Assembly (NCBI RefSeq): GCF_037201915.1
Contig: NZ_CP147505.1
Span: 2,728,001-2,792,000 of the forward strand
Direction of reading: 5' to 3'
Length of the DNA stretch: 64,000 bases
Source: Haloplanus sp. CK5-1
GTDB lineage: Archaea > Halobacteriota > Halobacteria > Halobacteriales > Haloferacaceae
The notes beneath the pieces were generated by a model, which saw only the letters and a program-made list of their open reading frames with translations, ran no database searches and was not told the origin of the DNA. Below are positions 58,636 to 64,000 of this stretch, in pieces (positions within the stretch are counted from its first letter, which is position 1; every line of letters starts with the position of its first letter). The translations under genes were made by a program, and so were the position numbers.

Positions 58636-60123
58636 ATGACAGGACACGAACGGACGACGACGGTTGGAGAGCTTCCGACGCCGGAGCCCGACGGGTCGCG
58701 CCTCCCGGCGGCGCTGACGAGACTGGTGTGGCTCCTGTGGGTCGTGAGTTGTGTGGCGCTCGTCGCCCAGTCCCGGGTCGGCGGCGCGTGGGACCTCGCC
58801 AGGGTCGTGCGCGTGGACGGCCTGACGGTCGTGATGTGGGCGACGGTGACCTTCTTCAGCGGTATCGTCCACAGTTACTCCCGGCGCTACATGGCCGGCG
58901 GTCGAACGGTCGATCACTTCTTCGCCCGCGTGTTCGCGTTCACGCTGGTCGTGATGGTGCTCGTCGCGGCCGACAGCCTCGTCGTCTTCGGCGTCTCCTG
59001 GCTCGCGATGGGGCTCCTGATGGCCGACCTGATCGGACACGTCGATGGCTGGCCGCAGGCGGGGGCCGCGGCGTCGCTCGCACGCCGGTACTTCCTGGCG
59101 AGCAGTGGGTCGCTCGCGGTCGGACTCTCCACGCTCGGGTGGATCACCGGCGCCACGACCGTCTCCGGCGTCGCCGAGAGCATCGGCACCGCCGCTTCGA
59201 CTCCCGTCCTGTTCGCCGCCGGTGCACTCCTGCTTGCGGCGTCGATCCAGTCGGCGCTGCTCCCCTTTCACACCTGGCTGCTCTCGTCGATGACGGCCCC
59301 GACGCCCGCCTCGGCGCTGATGCACGCCGGTTTCGTCAACGCGGGCGGGGTCCTCTTGGTGCGCTTCGCCCCGGTCGTCACCGTCGATCCGGGGGTCATG
59401 CTCGCCGTCGCCGTCGTCGGCGCGGCGAGCGCGCTCGGGGGCAAGCTCCTGAAGACCGTCCGGACGGACGTCAAGGCCCAACTCGGCTGCTCCACGGTCG
59501 GACAGATGGGCTTCATGATCGTGCAGGCTGGCCTCGGCTTCTTCGCCGCCGCCATCGCACACCTGATCCTGCACGGGTTCTACAAGGCGTATCGATTCCT
59601 CTCCTCGGGGAGTCAGGTCGCCAACGAACACCCCGACGCCTCCACGTCGGACGGGTCGACCGGTCCACTCGGCACCGCCGTCGTCGTCGCCACCGCGCTC
59701 GCGGGCGGTGGCCTGTTCGCCGTCCTCACCGGGAAGGGAACGGCCCTGGACAGCGGCCTCCTGCTCACTCTGGTGGTCGTCCTGACCGTCCTCCACGCGA
59801 CCCGCGAGGTGGTCGCACACACCACGTTGCCGGCGGCGATCCGATACGGTGTCGTTCCGCTCGTCGCCCTCCCCGCTCTCGCGGCCTACGCCATCGTCTA
59901 CCGCGCCATCGACGGGCTACTGGCCGGCCTTCCAGCGACCGGCCAGCCGGCGGAACTGACGGTGATCCACGGCCTCGTCGCCGTCGCGTTCGTCGTCGCC
60001 TACCTCGCCATCGAGCGCGGCGTCTACACCCGAAGTCGGCGCCTATACGTGGCGCTGCTGAACGCGGGTCGCCCGCCGACCGACACCCTGCTGACGAACA
60101 CGGAGGAGTACGATGAGTACTGA
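58636..60123 (+). CDS. dabB: DabB-type proton-translocating subunit (NuoL/MrpA-like)
   Basis: The 495-residue polytopic protein of the NuoL/NuoM antiporter family has the conserved helix segments ALLPFHTWLLSSMTAPTPASALMHAGFVNAGG and GCSTVGQMGFM shortened as in DabB, plus about 13 further hydrophobic stretches. With DabA it forms the DAB complex, which is thought to couple ion flow to hydration of CO2 and accumulation of bicarbonate. The gene overlaps dabA by 11 bp. No other complex I or Mrp subunits are adjacent, which favours DabB over respiratory complex I. Confidence 0.88.
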   Translation: MTGHERTTTVGELPTPEPDGSRLPAALTRLVWLLWVVSCVALVAQSRVGGAWDLARVVRVDGLTVVMWATVTFFSGIVHSYSRRYMAGGRTVDHFFARVFAFTLVVMVLVAADSLVVFGVSWLAMGLLMADLIGHVDGWPQAGAAASLARRYFLASSGSLAVGLSTLGWITGATTVSGVAESIGTAASTPVLFAAGALLLAASIQSALLPFHTWLLSSMTAPTPASALMHAGFVNAGGVLLVRFAPVVTVDPGVMLAVAVVGAASALGGKLLKTVRTDVKAQLGCSTVGQMGFMIVQAGLGFFAAAIAHLILHGFYKAYRFLSSGSQVANEHPDASTSDGSTGPLGTAVVVATALAGGGLFAVLTGKGTALDSGLLLTLVVVLTVLHATREVVAHTTLPAAIRYGVVPLVALPALAAYAIVYRAIDGLLAGLPATGQPAELTVIHGLVAVAFVVAYLAIERGVYTRSRRLYVALLNAGRPPTDTLLTNTEEYDEY

Positions 60124-62530
60124 CCCCGGGATCCGGGAGTGTATCGACGCGGCGGCCGACGCGGTCGGCTCCGCCTGGCCGCTCCACTCGTTCGTGACGG
60201 CGAACCCACTCGCCGGATTCGAGGACCGGCCCTTCCACGAGGCCGTCGCGGACGCCGAACGCGTCCTCGGCGGCGACGGCTACCCGAGCGCCGACGTGTT
60301 TCGCCGGGCGTGGGAGTCGGGACGGATCGACTCCGAGGCGCTTCGCTCACGGTTGGACGACCACGGCTACGACGCCGACCCGGAGGCGTCGCTCGACCGC
60401 TTGGCCGAGCGGACGGCCGCCGGGCGCGAGACGGCGCCGGAGACCGATCGGGTCGACGCGGTTCTGACGAAGTGGCTCGCGGCCTTCCTCGATCGGGGGC
60501 GGGCGACGTGGTCGATGCCGAACCGCGAACGCGGGTTCTACGACGCGTTCCGCGCCGTCGCACCCCACGACGGCGAGATTCCGGACGGCGACGCCCTCGC
60601 CGACCTCTCCGACGATCCGATCGACGCGATCCGGGACCGCCTCGCCGACTACCCCGTGGGTCAGTGGCGGGATATCTTCCAGTTCCAGTTGGCGGCGCTC
60701 CCGGGCTGGACGGGCCTCATCAAGCGGCGGGCTGCCGACGGCGACGACTGGCAGTCGGCGTACCCGATCACGCTGGCGGGGTATCTGGCGATCCGGCTGG
60801 CGCTCGCGACCCAGTTCGACGCGCCCGTCGCGCCGGCCGAAGCGCCCGGCTGCGAGGCCGACGACGCCGACGGGGACCGCGTCCCGCTCCCGGAGCTCTG
60901 GCTCTCGGCGTGGGAGGCGACCTACCGCACGGAACTGGTCGAGTCGGTCGCCGACGCGAGCGACTCGGCCGACGACGATGGCGGCCGTCCGGACGCCCAA
61001 CTGGTCTTCTGTATCGACACCCGCTCCGAGATCATCCGCCGCCACGTCGAGGCCACGGGGGACTACGAGACACACGGCTACGCCGGCTTCTTCGGCGTCC
61101 CGATGCGCCACGACGACTACGGATCGGACGTGGCCGTCGACGCCTGTCCACCGATCGTCGACCCGCAACACCGGATCGCGGACCGGCCGGTGGAGTCGGC
61201 CGACGAACGCGACGACTACGACCGGTGGCACGCCGCGGTCGACGCGGCGACGTCGGCGGTCCACGGCCTCACGGAAAACGCCGCGACCGCGTTCAGTTTC
61301 GTCGAGAGCGCCGGCCTGGGGTACGGGGCGGCGCTGGCCGCTAGAACTCTCCTCCCGGGGCGCGTGGCCGACCTGCTCGGGTCCGCCGACGAGCGTGGCC
61401 CCGACGAACACGGGTTCTGCGAGCCGTCGATCGACCACGACCCGGGCGTCGAGGGCGACCTCCCAACGGGTCTCACCCTCGACGAGAAAGTCGAGTACGC
61501 CGCGACTGCCTTCGAACTGATGGGGTGGGAGACGTTCGCTCGCCTGGTCGTCTTCACCGGACACGCCAGCCGGACGGCGAACAACCCCTTCGATTCGAGC
61601 CTCGACTGCGGGGCCTGTGCGGGCAACCCCGGCGGCCCGAACGCCCGCGTCCTCGCGGCCATCTGCAACGACGACGCGGTCAGGGCGGCGCTCCGGGACC
61701 GCGGGATCGACGTCCCCGACGACACCGTCTTCCTCGCGGGCGAGCACAACACGACGACCGACGAGGTGGAACTGTACGCCACCGACGTCCCCGAGAGCCA
61801 CGAGGCCGACCTCGAACGGCTCCGCGCCGACCTCGGGACCGCCCGCGTCGGGGCGGCCACCGAACGCGCCGAAGACATGGGAGCCGACCCCGACTCCGGC
61901 CCCCGCGACGTGCGGCGGCGCGCCGTCGACTGGGCGGAGACACGCCCGGAGTGGGGACTGGCCGGGAACGCCGGGTTCGTCGTCGGGCCCCGTGGCCTGA
62001 CCGACGGTCTCGACCTCGACGGTCGGGCGTTCCTCCACTCCTACGACTGGACGACCGATCCGGACGGCGACGCTCTCGAAGCGATCCTGACCGGGCCGTT
62101 GATCGTCACCCAGTGGATCAACGCCCAGTACTACTTCGCGACGGTCGACAACGCGGCCTACGGGAGCGGCTCGAAGGTGACCCAGAACCCCGTCGGGAAC
62201 GTCGGCGTCTACCAGGGGAACGGCGGCGACCTGTTGACCGGACTCCCGCTCCAGTCGCTGATGAGCGCCGACGGCGAGCCGTACCACCAGCCGCTCCGCC
62301 TCTCGACGGTCGTCCACGCGCCGACCGACCGTGTGACCGAGGTGCTGGCCGACCACGAGGACGTGGCCGGGCTGCTGGACGACGGCTGGCTGTCGCTGAC
62401 CGTCGTCGACCCGCAACGGGACGACCGCGCGTTCCACTACGATGGCGGCCTCGAGTGGACGCCGGCGTCGGGTCGCCGCGAGGCCGCTGTGTCCGAACCG
62501 GAATCGGAGCCCGCGGTCGCGGACGACTGA
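60113..62530 (+). CDS. dabA: DabA, inorganic-carbon uptake subunit (DUF2309)
   Basis: The 805-residue DUF2309/UPF0753 protein has a beta-carbonic-anhydrase-like zinc site that is fully preserved: C300 and D302 in VFCIDTRSE, H484 in VVFTGHASR and C499 in DCGACAGN. The spacing of H484 and C499 (15 residues) equals that of H524 and C539 in the Halothiobacillus protein. Acidic inserts (around 245-290) are typical of halophiles. It works with membrane subunit DabB, whose gene overlaps its start. In a likely heterotroph it would supply bicarbonate for carboxylations. Confidence 0.92.
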   Translation: MSTDPGIRECIDAAADAVGSAWPLHSFVTANPLAGFEDRPFHEAVADAERVLGGDGYPSADVFRRAWESGRIDSEALRSRLDDHGYDADPEASLDRLAERTAAGRETAPETDRVDAVLTKWLAAFLDRGRATWSMPNRERGFYDAFRAVAPHDGEIPDGDALADLSDDPIDAIRDRLADYPVGQWRDIFQFQLAALPGWTGLIKRRAADGDDWQSAYPITLAGYLAIRLALATQFDAPVAPAEAPGCEADDADGDRVPLPELWLSAWEATYRTELVESVADASDSADDDGGRPDAQLVFCIDTRSEIIRRHVEATGDYETHGYAGFFGVPMRHDDYGSDVAVDACPPIVDPQHRIADRPVESADERDDYDRWHAAVDAATSAVHGLTENAATAFSFVESAGLGYGAALAARTLLPGRVADLLGSADERGPDEHGFCEPSIDHDPGVEGDLPTGLTLDEKVEYAATAFELMGWETFARLVVFTGHASRTANNPFDSSLDCGACAGNPGGPNARVLAAICNDDAVRAALRDRGIDVPDDTVFLAGEHNTTTDEVELYATDVPESHEADLERLRADLGTARVGAATERAEDMGADPDSGPRDVRRRAVDWAETRPEWGLAGNAGFVVGPRGLTDGLDLDGRAFLHSYDWTTDPDGDALEAILTGPLIVTQWINAQYYFATVDNAAYGSGSKVTQNPVGNVGVYQGNGGDLLTGLPLQSLMSADGEPYHQPLRLSTVVHAPTDRVTEVLADHEDVAGLLDDGWLSLTVVDPQRDDRAFHYDGGLEWTPASGRREAAVSEPESEPAVADD

Positions 62531-62547
62531 CCGGTAACGGTACTTTC

Positions 62548-63324
62548 ATGTCGGCCACGCGCCGATTCCTGTGCGTGCCCTCCACACTCGACCTCTCCCA
62601 GACGTTTCGGTACGCGTTCGGTCGTATCGCCACTCGAAACGGTCTCCTCTTGGTCGCCGCCTACGTGTTCGTCCAACTCCTCAGTCAGGCGACCACCCAG
62701 TCGCTGGCCGCACGGCTCACGGCCGACCGGCTTCCCGCCGACGCTGTCGGGAGCCTGTATCCGCTCGCCGTCGACCTTCCCGTGGCCGTCAGCGGCGGCC
62801 TCACCGTGGTCCTGTTCCTCTGTGGCACCGTCCTCGGCGTCCTGACCGTGCGCGCGTTCCACCGCGACCTCGAGGCCTTCCCGACGGCCGACCACACCCG
62901 TCGACTCGCCCGGACGACCGTCGTCGCGCTCGTCGTGTCGCTGATCGTGTTCCTCGCGATCGTGGTCGGGACGTTCCTGTTCGTCTTCCCGGGGATCTTC
63001 CTCGCGGTGAGCCTGGTGTTCGCCGTCCTCGTGGTCGCCGTCGAGGATGCGGGCGTGATCGAATCGCTCAAGCGGAGTTGGGCGCTCGCGTCGGGCAACC
63101 GCATCCGTCTGTTCGCCATCGGGTTCGTCCTCGTCGTCGCGAGCGGGATCGTCGGCTTCGTCTTCAGCGCCATCGGAGCCGTCGCTCCCCTCGTCGGCGA
63201 GGTCACCGGTGCGGTCGCGACGGGTGTGATCGGTATCTTCGGGATCGGACTCGTCGTCGGCGCGTACCGTCAGATCGCGCCGGCGACGGCCGACGCGGTC
63301 GATCCCACGTCGACGGCGCTCTGA
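62548..63324 (+). CDS. Multi-spanning membrane protein, DUF7847-like
   Basis: The 258-residue protein has about six hydrophobic helices (GLLLVAAYVFVQLLSQ, VAVSGGLTVVLFLCGTVLGV, VVALVVSLIVFLAIVVGTFLF, FVFPGIFLAVSLVFAVLVVA, LFAIGFVLVVASGIVGFVFS and a final glycine-rich one). The segment VEDAGVIESLKRSWALASGNR is typical of haloarchaeal DUF7847-like or GlpM-type membrane domains of unknown role. ATG 62548 lies 17 bp after dabA, so it may be co-transcribed. No catalytic motif is visible. Confidence 0.75.
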   Translation: MSATRRFLCVPSTLDLSQTFRYAFGRIATRNGLLLVAAYVFVQLLSQATTQSLAARLTADRLPADAVGSLYPLAVDLPVAVSGGLTVVLFLCGTVLGVLTVRAFHRDLEAFPTADHTRRLARTTVVALVVSLIVFLAIVVGTFLFVFPGIFLAVSLVFAVLVVAVEDAGVIESLKRSWALASGNRIRLFAIGFVLVVASGIVGFVFSAIGAVAPLVGEVTGAVATGVIGIFGIGLVVGAYRQIAPATADAVDPTSTAL

Positions 63325-63331
63325 TCCGACC

Positions 63332-64000
63332 GTGTCACGGCACACGCGCGGCTCGCTCCGCCCCGCGGCCACCGAGTTCGTCGTGGTCGCGGCCGTGTTG
63401 GTCGTGCTGTACCTGTGGCAGCGGCTCCTCCGTCTCGCCTCGTCGGTCGCGTTCGGATCGCTCCCGGTCGCCGGCGGCGTGTCCGGCGCGCTCTTTCTCG
63501 CCGGGGTAGTCGCCATCATCGGCGGGTACGCCAGGGTTCGGCACGTCGACTGCGGGTTGAGGCCCCCGACCGCCGGCGACCTCCCGTGGATCGGTGTCGC
63601 GGCGGGTTCGCCGCTCGGTCTCGTCACGCTCACGGCGCTCGTGTCCCGGGCGACCGGCGTCCGGTACGGCTCGCTGACGGGGACGGCCGTCGCCGCCGAC
63701 CCGCCGCTGGTTCCGGTGGTGACCGTCGCCGGCCTCGGCCTCCTCGTCGGTATCCCGTCGCTCGTGGTGGTGTGTCAGGTGCTCGTCCAGGGGAGCTTCG
63801 CTCGCGTCGTCGATGGCGACGCTGTCGTCGTCCCGACGACGGCCGTGACCGGGTTCGTGACCGTGAGCGACACCGGCGGATTGGCCGCCATCCCCGGCCT
63901 CGGGCGGCTCGGTGGCGTCGTCGTGTTCGCGGTCCTCCTCGGCGGTGCAGCGCTGGCGAACGAACGCATCGACCCCCACCGTCGCGGGCTCCGAGTGCTG
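63332..64000 (+). CDS. CPBP-like membrane protein, cut by the window edge
   Basis: A GTG at 63332 opens a frame that stays open to the last base (223 codons). It encodes repeated hydrophobic helices (FVVVAAVLVVLYLWQRL, ALFLAGVVAIIGGYARV, LGLVTLTALVSRA, VVTVAGLGLLVGIPSLVVVCQVLV and more). The arrangement recalls CPBP intramembrane proteases, with VCQVLVQGSFAR at the place of their EExxxR motif, but the catalytic glutamates are absent. It starts 7 bp after the preceding stop, so the two are probably one unit. Confidence 0.55.
   Translation, partial: MSRHTRGSLRPAATEFVVVAAVLVVLYLWQRLLRLASSVAFGSLPVAGGVSGALFLAGVVAIIGGYARVRHVDCGLRPPTAGDLPWIGVAAGSPLGLVTLTALVSRATGVRYGSLTGTAVAADPPLVPVVTVAGLGLLVGIPSLVVVCQVLVQGSFARVVDGDAVVVPTTAVTGFVTVSDTGGLAAIPGLGRLGGVVVFAVLLGGAALANERIDPHRRGLRVL

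Noticed and set aside
60347-62437. A 696-codon minus-strand ORF opposite dabA
   Set aside because: It is a shadow frame: Val/Arg/Gly-rich, without domains, fully inside dabA.

Overview
The window is haloarchaeal chromosome. The proteins are strongly acidic and the DNA is GC-rich. Many genes lack a Shine-Dalgarno and have a TATA-like box about 26-32 nt before the start codon, as in leaderless transcripts. Several domain types are near-exclusive to Halobacteria: HalX, HalOD1, bacterio-opsin-activator-like (Bat) HTH_10 regulators and DUF5305. I do not assign a genus.

Layout. (1) 0.08-8.1 kb is a leucine-decoding locus: an IS6 element with an intact 8-bp target duplication, a divergent second leucyl-tRNA synthetase (LeuRS2), tRNA-Leu(GAG), a 41-codon ORF, a beta-grasp/PP-loop ATPase fusion, tRNA-Leu(CAG), and the canonical leuS facing back. 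(2) 8.5-18.2 kb holds a LOV-type histidine kinase broken by an 80-bp MITE, then ordinary genes (DCC thiol oxidoreductase, pirin, a PilB/PilC-like secretion pair, a Trm9-like methyltransferase, a thioredoxin-reductase-like flavoprotein) ending at tRNA-Gly(UCC). (3) 18.2-31 kb looks like an island downstream of that tRNA: HalX response regulator, two-domain KaiC-like ATPase, a large LOV-containing double kinase split by an IS630 element, and decaying genes (DUF5305 protein, kinase remnants, transposase fragments). (4) 31-46 kb is cargo between two decayed same-orientation IS6-family remnants. It carries a catabolic set (class III aminotransferase, SSS transporter with a small partner, M24 hydrolase, DUF1989, ureohydrolase, IclR regulator, two M20 hydrolases) and a helicase/exonuclease operon resembling bacterial MrfAB. 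(5) 46.6-57.8 kb is a second signalling zone: kinase ghost, a DDE transposase element, three intact large sensors or regulators, CheW, and a junction where a broken Bat-like gene abuts the 3' half of a chemotaxis transducer. (6) 57.8-64 kb has an Lrp-type regulator, the DabB/DabA inorganic-carbon uptake pair and two membrane proteins, the last cut by the window edge.

How the parts relate. The leucine locus has two synthetases, two cognate tRNAs and a possible sulfur-chemistry enzyme within 7.2 kb. It is the best candidate for an undescribed functional unit, though its purpose is inference. The catabolic block fits uptake of an N-acylated or guanidino compound, hydrolysis to urea plus an amine, and transamination. 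The signalling zones show heavy turnover: two LOV-domain kinases were independently interrupted by mobile DNA, and in both cases removing the insert restores the reading frame exactly.
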